Of a DNA stretch of 6,853 nucleotides, positions 1 to 6,251 are shown one piece after another. The first letter of the stretch is position 1. Every line of letters begins with the position of its first letter. The stretch comes from Solirubrobacteraceae bacterium (GTDB taxonomy: Bacteria > Actinomycetota > Thermoleophilia > Solirubrobacterales > Solirubrobacteraceae). A model generated the notes under the pieces. The model was not told the origin of the DNA. It made no database searches and saw nothing but the letters and a program-made list of their open reading frames with translations. The stretch lies in NCBI GenBank assembly GCA_030151725.1, contig JASLDD010000172.1:1-6853 (forward strand), given 5' to 3'. The translations under genes and the position numbers were made by a program.

Positions 1-19
1 ATTATTGTGGGGAGGATCA

Positions 20-550
20 ATGGCGCGAGCAGGGCAGCAGATCTCAAATCCTCGGACCGGGCAGGTGATGACGTTCCTCGAGATCCGGGAGGACCTATTG
101 CGAACAGATTCGGTCAATCCAGTCACCGACGAGCGAGAGCCGCTGCACGTTCACCCCAAGCAGGAGAGCGGGGCGGAGCTGATCTCCGGCTCGCTCGTCT
201 TCGAAGTCGACGGCGTTCAGACGAAGCTGGCGCCGGGAGACTCGATCTCCGTCCCCGCGAACACTCCACACCGGTTCTGGAATGACGGGGAGGAGGATGC
301 TCACTCGATCCACTACTTCCGCCCTGCGCTCGCAACTGCTGAGTTCTTCGAGACGTTCTTTGCCCTGGCAGCTGCCGACAAGCTCGATGCGAAGGGGATG
401 CCCCGCCCGCTGCAACTCGCGGTCATGATCCCCGAGTTCGAAAACGAGATCCGCCCGATTCAGCCCCCGTGGCCTGTCCTACGGGCGCTGTCGGTCCTCC
501 TCGCGCCGCTTGCGCGAGCTCGGGGATACCATGCGCGGGTCTCCACCTGA
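20..550 (+). CDS. Small single-domain cupin protein
   Basis: Encodes a 176-residue cupin (beta-barrel metal-binding fold). Cupin motif 1 is visible as H43-V-H45 followed by E49 and G57, and motif 2 as P72-G-D, P79, H84 and N88. The likely metal ligands are therefore H43, H45, E49 and H84. Motif 2 has Asn81 where many cupins have Gly (P-x-N-x-P-H). After the barrel, residues about 95-176 form a mostly helical tail, which small soluble cupins often have, and the C-terminus is proline- and arginine-rich. I chose the ATG at 20 because GGGGAGG at 9-15 sits 4 nt before it; an in-frame GTG at 5 would lie upstream of that site. No signal peptide is seen, so it is probably cytoplasmic. The methyltransferase gene follows after 14 nt. 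Substrate and reaction cannot be told from the sequence; the metal site suggests a small-molecule enzyme or sensor. Confidence 0.85.
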   Translation: MARAGQQISNPRTGQVMTFLEIREDLLRTDSVNPVTDEREPLHVHPKQESGAELISGSLVFEVDGVQTKLAPGDSISVPANTPHRFWNDGEEDAHSIHYFRPALATAEFFETFFALAAADKLDAKGMPRPLQLAVMIPEFENEIRPIQPPWPVLRALSVLLAPLARARGYHARVST

Positions 551-564
551 CAGGAGCAGCGAAA

Positions 565-1212
565 GTGCGGCTGAGTAGCCGGATCGACTCATATATCGCG
601 GGGCAACTCGGGCACCCCTCGGGGATCGTGGGCCGCGTCCTGTCGAAGGGTCTGAACCGCGGTAACCGAGAGCTGATCGAGGGCGCCGTAGCGGCGCTTG
701 CCCCTGCCCCCGACGCCGTAGTCGCGGACGTGGGCTTCGGTGGTGGGAGCGGCCTGCGTCTGCTACTCGACGGTCCGGGATCTCCCACCGTCCACGGCGT
801 CGAGATCTCCGCCACGATGATCTCCCAGGCGCAATCACTGTTCGCCGAGGAGTGCTCAGCAGGACGGCTGCACCTTCATCGGGGCCCGATCACAGACCTG
901 CCGCTCGAGAGCGCGTCATTGGACGGCCTCATCACGGTGAATACGATCTATTTCGTCGACGACCTCGACCTGGCGTTCCGCGAGCTAGCGTGCGCCCTGC
1001 GGAGCACCGGTCGCGCTGTGATCGGTATCGGTGACCCGCAGAGGATGGAGAAGATGAGCTTCACCGCTCAGGGCTTTCGTCTGCGCGCCGTCTCCGACAT
1101 CACGGAGGCGCTGGCTCGATCAGGCCTCGAGCTAAGCGACCATCGCCGCATCGGCGAGGGCAACCGGATCCCCGCCCATCTGCTGACAGCAGTGCCCTCT
1201 TCCGGCAGCTAG
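565..1212 (+). CDS. Class I SAM-dependent methyltransferase
   Basis: Encodes a 215-residue Rossmann-fold methyltransferase that would move a methyl group from S-adenosylmethionine to an unknown small molecule. Motif I (VVADVGFGGGSG, residues 52-63) is the SAM-binding glycine loop. The acidic residue after strand 2 is E80 (HGVEIS). A DLPLESASLDG segment followed by a hydrophobic strand matches motifs II/III. The N-terminus (QLGHPSG, then GLNRGNRELI) resembles a common actinobacterial and proteobacterial group of small UbiE-like methyltransferases. I prefer the GTG at 565 because AGGAG (552-556) lies 8 nt upstream and family similarity begins there. The frame is open back to 469, but that stretch overlaps the cupin and has no such site. 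The 14-nt gap to the cupin suggests cotranscription, so the two may act on one metabolite (inference). The stop codon sits at the edge of a small hairpin. Confidence 0.88.
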   Translation: MRLSSRIDSYIAGQLGHPSGIVGRVLSKGLNRGNRELIEGAVAALAPAPDAVVADVGFGGGSGLRLLLDGPGSPTVHGVEISATMISQAQSLFAEECSAGRLHLHRGPITDLPLESASLDGLITVNTIYFVDDLDLAFRELACALRSTGRAVIGIGDPQRMEKMSFTAQGFRLRAVSDITEALARSGLELSDHRRIGEGNRIPAHLLTAVPSSGS

Positions 1213-1226
1213 GGGCTCAACGCCCC
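1212..1226 (+). terminator. Short hairpin at the end of the methyltransferase gene
   Basis: GGGGC-TCAAC-GCCCC forms a perfect 5-bp G/C stem with a 5-nt loop, beginning at the last base of the stop codon. There is no T-run after it, so it is at best a weak terminator or a 3'-end stabiliser for the cupin-methyltransferase transcript. Confidence 0.3.
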
Positions 1227-1239
1227 GGATGCGCAGACC

Positions 1240-1261
1240 TTGACAGTCAATCTCCTTGACT
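1240..1261 (+). promoter_or_regulatory. Putative MarR operator: overlapping inverted repeats
   Basis: Two dyads share a half-site. TTGAC-A-GTCAA (1240-1250) is a perfect 5-bp palindrome around one base. AGTCAA-TCTCC-TTGACT (1245-1261) is a perfect 6-bp inverted repeat with a 5-bp spacer. The 17-bp second dyad covers the -35 box of the MarR gene promoter. Its size and place fit autorepression by the MarR dimer encoded just downstream, as is common in that family. The assignment of the protein to this site is inference. Confidence 0.55.
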
Positions 1262-1284
1262 ACTCTCGATGCATGGGCTAGGTT
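1256..1284 (+). promoter_or_regulatory. Sigma70-type promoter of the MarR gene (leaderless)
   Basis: A -35 box TTGACT (1256-1261) and a -10 box TAGGTT (1279-1284) are separated by an optimal 17 nt. Transcription would start about 6-7 nt after the -10 box, at or next to the A of the ATG at 1291. No Shine-Dalgarno sequence precedes that ATG. Together these predict a leaderless mRNA, which is common in actinobacteria. Confidence 0.65.
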
Positions 1285-1290
1285 GGCGTC

Positions 1291-1776
1291 ATGCCCGCGA
1301 CGCAGGACTCAGACGAGATAGGAATACCCCCGCTGTTGCGGGCGGCCAGAGGCAGCTACGGGCACGCGATCCGCGCGGAGCTCGAGGCGGTCGGATACGA
1401 CGACCTCCCGCGCAACGGCGCTTACGTGCTGGGAGGGATCGTCAATCACGGTGGCTCGGCTGGAGACCTGGTGAGGCAGCTGGGCGTGAGCAAGCAGGCG
1501 GCCAGCCAGCTGATCGACACGCTGGTCCTGCGTGGCTACCTGGAGCGCGAAGCCGACCCCGACGATCGCAGACGCGTGCGGATCCATGTCACCGAGCGCG
1601 GCCGTGCGGCCGCGGCGGCCGTCAGACGTGGAGTGCAGGCGGTCGACGCCGAGCTTGCCGAGGCGATCTCGGCCGACGAGATGGCGGGTCTGCGTGCGGG
1701 GCTCATTGCCCTTTGCGATATCAGGGACCGGATGGAGGACGACGCAAGAGCGTTCCGCCTGAAGTCAGATAGGTAG
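1291..1776 (+). CDS. MarR-family winged-helix transcriptional regulator
   Basis: Encodes a 161-residue MarR-type regulator, normal length for the family, that should bind DNA as a dimer. The helix-turn-helix spans about residues 55-81 (AGDLVRQLGVSKQAASQLID, then LVLRGYLER). It is followed by the beta-wing with the hallmark D-P-D-D-R-R-R (89-95) and the R-I-H-V-T-E-R-G strand. Residues 1-45 and 105-161 are helical and would form the dimer interface, where MarR proteins also bind ligands. The ATG at 1291 is set by the promoter, whose predicted start point coincides with it. The inverted repeats over the -35 box suggest autorepression. The DUF385 gene lies 95 nt downstream on the same strand and is the natural candidate for co-regulation. 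The inducing ligand is unknown. Confidence 0.9.
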   Translation: MPATQDSDEIGIPPLLRAARGSYGHAIRAELEAVGYDDLPRNGAYVLGGIVNHGGSAGDLVRQLGVSKQAASQLIDTLVLRGYLEREADPDDRRRVRIHVTERGRAAAAAVRRGVQAVDAELAEAISADEMAGLRAGLIALCDIRDRMEDDARAFRLKSDR

Positions 1777-1871
1777 CCTCGTGATGACATCTTCGAAAGG
1801 GGGCGAGTTGGCACAGTGCGCATCGGCCGCGGACGGGGTCGTCGGGCGACGTAGTGCGAACTTGGATCGTC

Positions 1872-2345
1872 ATGGGTCGATGGGAGCGGCTTTATTTCCG
1901 CGTTGTCAATGCGCTGCTTGTGGTCGTCCTGCGATCGCGTCTGCATGGCGTGAGGTCGGGCAGTGTCGCGCTGCTCGAGTTCTACGGTCGCCTCTCAGGT
2001 AGGCGCTACCGGATACCGGTCGGCTATTGGCTGATCACCCCGAATGAAGTCGTGTGCCTGACCAGCGCAGTGTGGTCGCGTTGGTGGGTCAATCTGGACG
2101 GTGCTCAGATAACGATCTGGCTAGCGGGCCGCGCGCTGAGCGGGCATGCGGTGCTCGTCAGGGAGCCGTCGCGAAGACGAGAGCTGGTCCCTCGATTCTT
2201 CCTGCACAACCCAGGCCATCTCCATCACTACGGGGTCAACGACCGGCGAGGCGATGTGCAGGCGCTGAACGAGGAGCTGCTCGTGCTGGCGGATACTCCC
2301 GATACGAAGGTCATCCTCATCACCATCGGCCCTGGTACCCCCTAG
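1872..2345 (+). CDS. DUF385 / nitroreductase-family deazaflavin-dependent protein
   Basis: Encodes a 157-residue protein of the split-barrel family that includes F420H2-dependent quinone/nitro reductases (DUF385, Ddn-like). The key segments are the G-R-x-S-G-R-R-Y-R-I-P-V-G-Y strand-turn (residues 39-52), a strand ending in T-S, W-S-R-W-W-V-N-L-D (68-76), and an I-x-I-W-L-A-G-R strand. In the family these shape the deazaflavin/flavin site. The N-terminus is a hydrophobic helix (V-V-N-A-L-L-V-V-V-L), as is usual for membrane-associated members. F420 dependence is inferred from the family; related members have other or unknown cofactors. I chose the ATG at 1872 because GGA at 1864-1866 lies 5 nt upstream and the N-terminus then matches family length. 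A GTG at 1854 would add six residues. It is probably in the MarR regulator's unit. Confidence 0.8.
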   Translation: MGRWERLYFRVVNALLVVVLRSRLHGVRSGSVALLEFYGRLSGRRYRIPVGYWLITPNEVVCLTSAVWSRWWVNLDGAQITIWLAGRALSGHAVLVREPSRRRELVPRFFLHNPGHLHHYGVNDRRGDVQALNEELLVLADTPDTKVILITIGPGTP

Positions 2346-2411
2346 GCCGGCGACCGTGAACAGCTTGCAGCGCACTCGCGCCACCGGCAGGACCGAGCCG
2401 CCGTTGCGCTC
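2346..2411. other. Convergent intergenic gap
   Basis: These 66 bp separate the 3' ends of the DUF385 gene (+) and the PilX-like gene (-). I looked for a bidirectional hairpin with a T-run and found none that is convincing; only short G/C complementarities are present. Confidence 0.5.
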
Positions 2412-4022
2412 CTACGGGTTGGGAGCAAGCACGGCGCGTTTCACGGCCCACGAGGCGACGATCGGGTTCAGGAAGTAGGGAGGCGACTCGGCCTGGAGGC
2501 GGTCGTCGTAGGTGTAGTTCTTGGTGTATCCGCTGACGACCGTTTCCCCGCTGTGGGTGCCGACGGTGCCGCGGAACACTTGTGCAACTGCGCCGTGGAC
2601 GGTCAGTTTTTCGAGCGGTTTGCCGCAGGCGTAGTTGTCGACGATGAACGAATGGTTCACAGCGAGGATCGCCGCGTAGATTTCGATGTTGGGCTGGCTG
2701 CCCCAGCCAAGCGGATCTTCGGCCGCGTTGCGGTTGGTTGCCGTGCAGCTCGTGGCGTTGTTGGTGCCGCTGCTCACCGGGTGGTAGACGCGCACGAAGT
2801 TGTTGGCGATCAGCCCCAACACCGCGTTGGTAGATGGTTCACCGCCCGCTTCGACGGGGGGCACGACGCTGCCGTTGATGATGATGTCGTTTTCGGCGCC
2901 GATCGTCAGCGAGCCGGTGTATTTGCCCTTCACGTAGACATTGCCGCAGGCCGTGTCTTCGGTATAGCTTGGGTTATAGGGGGTGTACGCTTTGGAGCAG
3001 CCCGTGGTTTCGTTTGAGACGTATACCACGCCGTTTTTGGGGAAGGCGACGGTTTCGGTTTTGCCTTTGTTGGTGACTTTCATCGATTCATTTTCAAGGA
3101 CGATGATCGTCTTGCCGATGTATTTGGCCTGGGCGGTTGCCTTGAGGGCCGTGTTGCTGGGCGGCGGTTCGATCTGCGGGACTTCTTCTTCCGGGATCAG
3201 CGTGCCCTTGTAAGTCGGGCTGTTGCTGCAACCGCTGCCGGCCGACGTCGAGCCGCGCTGGAATTCGATCCGGTCTTCTTTGTTCCTCCCGAACGTGGGG
3301 GTGCTGCAGATCGACACCTCGTCCTCGGTGTGAATCGGGCCGTTGACCACGTCGCCGTTGACGAACTCGATGTTCGTGCAGGGGGGATTGATGTGTTCGC
3401 GTTCTTTGTGGAACGCTTCGCATTCGGGTCGGGCAGGTTGATATGTGACGGGGTCCAGCGTCTCGTACTGGGTGTAGTAGATGAAGTCGAGGAAGCTCGG
3501 GTGAGCGAACGTGGCGAGGATGGTGCGCTCTTCTTTGCCGGAGAAGCCGGTCGACTCGATACGGAAGGTGCCTCCGTTGGCTACCGTGGTCTGGATCATC
3601 GTGCCGACGGGGTTCAGGGGATCGCATTTGAAGTCAGTCGAGGGGGCAGTGCTGGCGGGCAGCAGCTGGATCGCGTACTTCTCTTCGCTCGCGCCTGGCA
3701 CGGAGACCTTGTTGGTGGTGGAGCCGGCCAGATTCAGGGATTTGTTCGTTGCGGCGGCGCCACCGGTGCAGTAGGTCCAGTAGTTGAAGTCGGCGTTCAC
3801 GTGGTAGGCGTAGTTGGCGATGCCGGCCTCGGCTGCGTAGTAGGCCTTCTTGGCGTTGGTGTCGTTTCGCGTCAGGTGGACATCGCCGCCGGCCGCCGTG
3901 AACGCGGCGACCATCAAGAGGCCGGAGACCAGCATGACGCCGAGAACCACGAGCATCGTGAATCCGCCCTCGTCGCGTAGCTGAACGGGGCGTATCCGAC
4001 TTTGGGGGAGCTTTGGTTTCAT
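2412..4022 (-). CDS. PilX-like minor pilin with large cysteine-rich ectodomain
   Basis: Encodes a 536-residue prepilin-like protein, third gene of the pilus operon. The N-terminus has a basic leader ending in R-D-E-G-G, then a hydrophobic segment (residues 21-44), so cleavage by prepilin peptidase is predicted after G20. A-Y-Y-A-A-E-A-G-I (60-68) is the motif typical of PilX N-terminal domains. The usual Glu at mature position 5 is missing (Val25). The ectodomain carries N-G-P-I-H-T (227-232), strand-turn repeats such as G-N-V-Y-V-K-G-K-Y-T-G-S-L-T-I-G, and a C-terminal Y-D-D-R (505-508) with P-P-Y-F (514-517). These features are typical of the beta-helix-like bodies of large PilX-type proteins. 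Many cysteines lie outside the helix and could form disulfides after export. The ATG at 4022 overlaps the upstream stop codon as ATGA; an ATG at 4028 is equally in frame. No clear ribosome site exists, which suggests translational coupling. A role in pilus assembly or adhesion is inferred. Confidence 0.82.
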   Translation of the reverse strand: MKPKLPQSRIRPVQLRDEGGFTMLVVLGVMLVSGLLMVAAFTAAGGDVHLTRNDTNAKKAYYAAEAGIANYAYHVNADFNYWTYCTGGAAATNKSLNLAGSTTNKVSVPGASEEKYAIQLLPASTAPSTDFKCDPLNPVGTMIQTTVANGGTFRIESTGFSGKEERTILATFAHPSFLDFIYYTQYETLDPVTYQPARPECEAFHKEREHINPPCTNIEFVNGDVVNGPIHTEDEVSICSTPTFGRNKEDRIEFQRGSTSAGSGCSNSPTYKGTLIPEEEVPQIEPPPSNTALKATAQAKYIGKTIIVLENESMKVTNKGKTETVAFPKNGVVYVSNETTGCSKAYTPYNPSYTEDTACGNVYVKGKYTGSLTIGAENDIIINGSVVPPVEAGGEPSTNAVLGLIANNFVRVYHPVSSGTNNATSCTATNRNAAEDPLGWGSQPNIEIYAAILAVNHSFIVDNYACGKPLEKLTVHGAVAQVFRGTVGTHSGETVVSGYTKNYTYDDRLQAESPPYFLNPIVASWAVKRAVLAPNP

Positions 4023-4723
4023 TCGCATGGGAGATTCGGTGCCGAGGTTTCGGTGGCTGGGGTGAGTCGCAGCACGGCCGTTCCGCTGAGGCTCACTGGG
4101 CGAGAGAGACGTGTATCGCCCGATTCGGGTGCGACCGTGAGGTTTACGTTGACCTTGGTGGCTGCGTTGGCTTCTTCTAGTTTGAGTGGCGTTGTGGTCG
4201 AGAGCGCTGTTGTCAGAGCCGAAGCGGTGTACTTGAAATATTCGAACATGTAACCTGTCGTCGGCGCGTACACGTTCGTAAGCAGGGTGCTCGTGCTGGT
4301 GGGACTGCCTTCGGCTGGGAATTTCCAGCCCTTGGCTTCATTGCCGCCGTTGCTCTGATAGATCGCGTCCTTCAGGGTGGTTCCGGACAGATAGATTTCG
4401 TGCTTGACGCCGCTGGTGAAGAACGGTTCGGAGCTTCCGGACTCGCTGAGGAATTTCAAGCGGGTGCCACTGCTGTTTTCCTGGATCGGGTTTACACCGC
4501 TGGCGATGCAGGCTGAGTGCAGCTCGAGCATGATCTTCTCCAGCGCAAGGCGGCCTCTCTGATCTGCGCTGACGCGATCGGCGATCCGCGTGGACTGGTG
4601 CAGGGAGACTTCGAGGATGGCGAAGGCCGCGCTCACGACGACCAGGCCGGTGAGCATGGCGACGAGCATCTCCACGAGGGTGACGCCGTGCTCGCCGTGC
4701 AAGCGGTCGGAGATTATGGACAT
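4019..4723 (-). CDS. PilW/GspJ-like minor pilin
   Basis: Encodes a 234-residue type IV prepilin-like protein, second gene of the operon. A 13-residue leader (M-S-I-I-S-D-R-L-H-G-E-H-G) precedes the processing site G13|V14. The mature N-terminus V-T-L-V-E-M-L-V carries the conserved Glu5 (E18), and the hydrophobic helix runs to about residue 37. Next comes D-Q-R-G-R-L-A-L-E-K-I-M-L-E-L, the amphipathic segment typical of PilW/GspJ proteins. The rest is a Ser/Thr-rich globular domain with a C-terminal strand region. The ATG at 4723 was chosen because the prepilin leader starts there. The frame stays open upstream to 4945, but that stretch reads as His/Arg/Gln-rich sequence antiphase to the PilV-like gene and is an artefact. 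The gene overlaps the upstream gene by 10 nt and its TGA overlaps the next start. It should act in the inner membrane and periplasm as part of a minor-pilin complex. Confidence 0.85.
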   Translation of the reverse strand: MSIISDRLHGEHGVTLVEMLVAMLTGLVVVSAAFAILEVSLHQSTRIADRVSADQRGRLALEKIMLELHSACIASGVNPIQENSSGTRLKFLSESGSSEPFFTSGVKHEIYLSGTTLKDAIYQSNGGNEAKGWKFPAEGSPTSTSTLLTNVYAPTTGYMFEYFKYTASALTTALSTTTPLKLEEANAATKVNVNLTVAPESGDTRLSRPVSLSGTAVLRLTPATETSAPNLPCE

Positions 4724-6156
4724 GTGCTGCCGCTTTCCAGAGTCCCGGGACTGGTGGCGGCCCCGCTTTCGAGATAGATGACGGCTTCTTTGCTGGCGTT
4801 GGTGCCCCCGTTTGTCATCGTGCCAGCTGTGAGGGTGCTGGGACCGGTGGCCGTGTTGTTGGTGAAGGTGGTGGTGTACTTGCGTTCTTTGCCCAGTCCG
4901 TTGGTGGCGCCGTTGTTGCCCCCGGTGGTTCCACCGGTGACGCACAGCGAGTATTTGCCGAAGGGGACGTTCGGATGTTCCATCGCTCCGGTGCTCGTCG
5001 TTTTGCCGGTTTCGACCGTTTTGCAGGCGGTGTCTTCGAGCCGCACGACTGCGTTCTGGATCGCTTTGCCGGGCGATGCGCTGCTTTTGCCGCTCATGAC
5101 TTTGATCGAGACCAGGGGTACGGTCACCGTTGTTTTGACGACCGAACCGCCGACGACGACTGGTTCGGCGGGTTTGATAGCGCTCACCGTTTCCGGGTTG
5201 TCCGCTTCACAGGTCCCTGCGTAGACGGCGTATGAGCCCGTGAACGGGTACATGGTCGTCGGGGTTGTGGAAGTCGTGGTGTATGTTTTTTCCGTCCCGA
5301 ATGTGCGGAAGGTCGTCATGCCGGTTTGGAATGCCACCCACGTGTCGTTGGTGGCGCCGCTGGGGGCGTAGGTCACTTCGATCGCACCGGCGCGCCCGAA
5401 TTCGAATTCCTTCTTGGTTGTCGAGCCGTTGATGACGGTCGCCGCCTGTTCGGTGGCGGGCGGTTCGCTGTTGCCATCCTTTTCGACGTAGCCGGTCTGG
5501 TGGGTAGTGACTTTGTATTCGCCGGGTTCGACCGAGCCGAAGATCACGCAGCCGTTGGAGTCGGTGATGCCGGTTTCGACTCCCACCGACGGCGCGGGCC
5601 CTGTGGCTGTCACGGTCATGCCCGCCACGCCTTTGCCGTTGGCTTCGAGCACCTGCGTCAGCAGCGAGCCGCCAAGCCGAGGCGCGATGAGCCCCGTCTC
5701 GACGACCTTGGGGCGTGTCTTCAGGGCGGGCCAGCCGACTTCGGAAATCGTCTGGATGTAGTCGGCGCTCGCCGATGCGGCGCTGCAGCTTTCCGAGCCG
5801 GTTTCATCGGAGATGAACTTGGCGCTCGATTTGATCGTGTAGTGCGTGCCGTTGTAGGTGACTTCGCGCGATTCGCTGAGGTGCGTTAGCTGGCCCACGC
5901 CGAGGCTGCGAAGCCGTTCCTCGTCCTGCTGGGCAAGGCCGTCGGCCTCAGCGTGTGAGCGCTCGTCTCCGGTGGTTCGGTTGGACACGTCGAAGCCGCT
6001 GAAGGTTCCGACGACGATCAACGCGACGAGCAGCGCGGAGACCATAACTTCCATCAGTGCGAATCCATCTTGGGATCCTGCTGTTGCGCAAGTCAGCCGC
6101 GAACGTAGAGAACCGATCACGGGCACGCGGTGCTTGGCTAGGAAAGTGCGCATCAT
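4714..6156 (-). CDS. PilV/GspI-like prepilin with modular prealbumin-like ectodomain
   Basis: Encodes a 480-residue prepilin-like protein, first gene of the operon and far longer than typical PilV (about 130-200 residues). The leader is long (31 residues, basic) and ends in S-Q-D-G. The mature N-terminus F-A-L-M-E-V-M-V has the conserved Glu5 (E36) and a hydrophobic helix to about residue 53. A PilV-like core follows to about 160. Residues 163-235 look like a carboxypeptidase-regulatory/CNA-B type beta-sandwich (G-x-G-V-A-G-M-T-V, T-D-S-N-G, V-E-P-G-E-Y-K-V). Residues 349-407 form a second such module (A-V-V-R-L-E-D, V-P-F-G-K-Y-S-L), and a Thr-rich beta segment lies between them. The tail is Thr/Asn/Gly-rich. 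The start is uncertain: GTG 6159, ATG 6156 and ATG 6153 are consecutive, with no Shine-Dalgarno sequence close by. An 18-bp inverted repeat lies just upstream. A stalk-like adhesive role is inferred. Confidence 0.84.
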   Translation of the reverse strand: MMRTFLAKHRVPVIGSLRSRLTCATAGSQDGFALMEVMVSALLVALIVVGTFSGFDVSNRTTGDERSHAEADGLAQQDEERLRSLGVGQLTHLSESREVTYNGTHYTIKSSAKFISDETGSESCSAASASADYIQTISEVGWPALKTRPKVVETGLIAPRLGGSLLTQVLEANGKGVAGMTVTATGPAPSVGVETGITDSNGCVIFGSVEPGEYKVTTHQTGYVEKDGNSEPPATEQAATVINGSTTKKEFEFGRAGAIEVTYAPSGATNDTWVAFQTGMTTFRTFGTEKTYTTTSTTPTTMYPFTGSYAVYAGTCEADNPETVSAIKPAEPVVVGGSVVKTTVTVPLVSIKVMSGKSSASPGKAIQNAVVRLEDTACKTVETGKTTSTGAMEHPNVPFGKYSLCVTGGTTGGNNGATNGLGKERKYTTTFTNNTATGPSTLTAGTMTNGGTNASKEAVIYLESGAATSPGTLESGSTCP

Positions 6157-6162
6157 CACAAA

Positions 6163-6180
6163 TAGGTATGGGACTACCTA
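6163..6180 (-). promoter_or_regulatory. Perfect inverted repeat at the pilin operon start
   Basis: On the minus strand TAGGTA-GTCCCA-TACCTA is a perfect 6-bp inverted repeat with a 6-nt spacer. It ends 6 nt before the ATG at 6156. As DNA it could be an operator. As RNA it could form a weak hairpin covering the ribosome-binding zone of the first pilin gene, which lacks a normal Shine-Dalgarno site. Which of these applies is not decided by the sequence. Confidence 0.45.
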
Positions 6181-6192
6181 CGCCTTCGGCAT
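6178..6192 (-). other. Four-codon mini-ORF (MPKA) in the pilin leader
   Basis: On the minus strand an ATG at 6192 reads Met-Pro-Lys-Ala and then TAG at 6180-6178, in frame with the pilin gene below. A strong Shine-Dalgarno match AAAGGAG (6209-6203) lies 10 nt upstream. The pilin ATG at 6156 follows the stop by 21 nt, so reinitiation is possible. It may be a regulatory leader peptide, chance, or the old pilin start cut off by a nonsense codon. Confidence 0.3.
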
Positions 6193-6251
6193 CGTGTGGG
6201 GGCTCCTTTAGTTCGGAAGCTCGGGATCGGCCAGGCTTCTACGGGCCGGGC

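Noticed and set aside
469..564. Upstream extension of the methyltransferase to a start at 469
   Set aside because: It overlaps the cupin gene, has no ribosome site, and its residues do not look like the family N-terminus. GTG 565 has AGGAG at proper spacing.
423..838. Minus-strand frames opposite the cupin and methyltransferase genes
   Set aside because: They are Arg/Ser/Pro-rich low-complexity shadows of well-supported plus-strand genes.
1269..1772. Plus-strand frame overlapping the MarR gene in another phase
   Set aside because: It is an Arg/Gly-rich shadow; the MarR frame has a full winged-helix signature and promoter support.
3330..3980. Long plus-strand frame antisense to the PilX-like gene
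   Set aside because: It is Gly/Val-rich with no motif or ribosome site, and the minus strand encodes a clear prepilin. High GC explains the open antisense frame.
4724..4945. N-terminal extension of the PilW-like frame upstream of 4723
   Set aside because: The translation is a His/Arg/Gln-rich string read antiphase to the PilV-like gene, and the prepilin leader starts naturally at 4723.
4778..5224. Hydrophobic plus-strand frame antisense to the PilV-like gene, resembling a membrane protein
   Set aside because: Its Val/Leu/Pro richness is the complement of Thr/Asn/Gly codons in the real gene. There is no start signal and no family resemblance.
6163..6191. Leaderless promoter directly in front of the pilin ATG at 6156
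   Set aside because: TACCTA sits at the right distance for a -10 box but lacks the final T, and the -35 position reads TGCCGA, a poor match.
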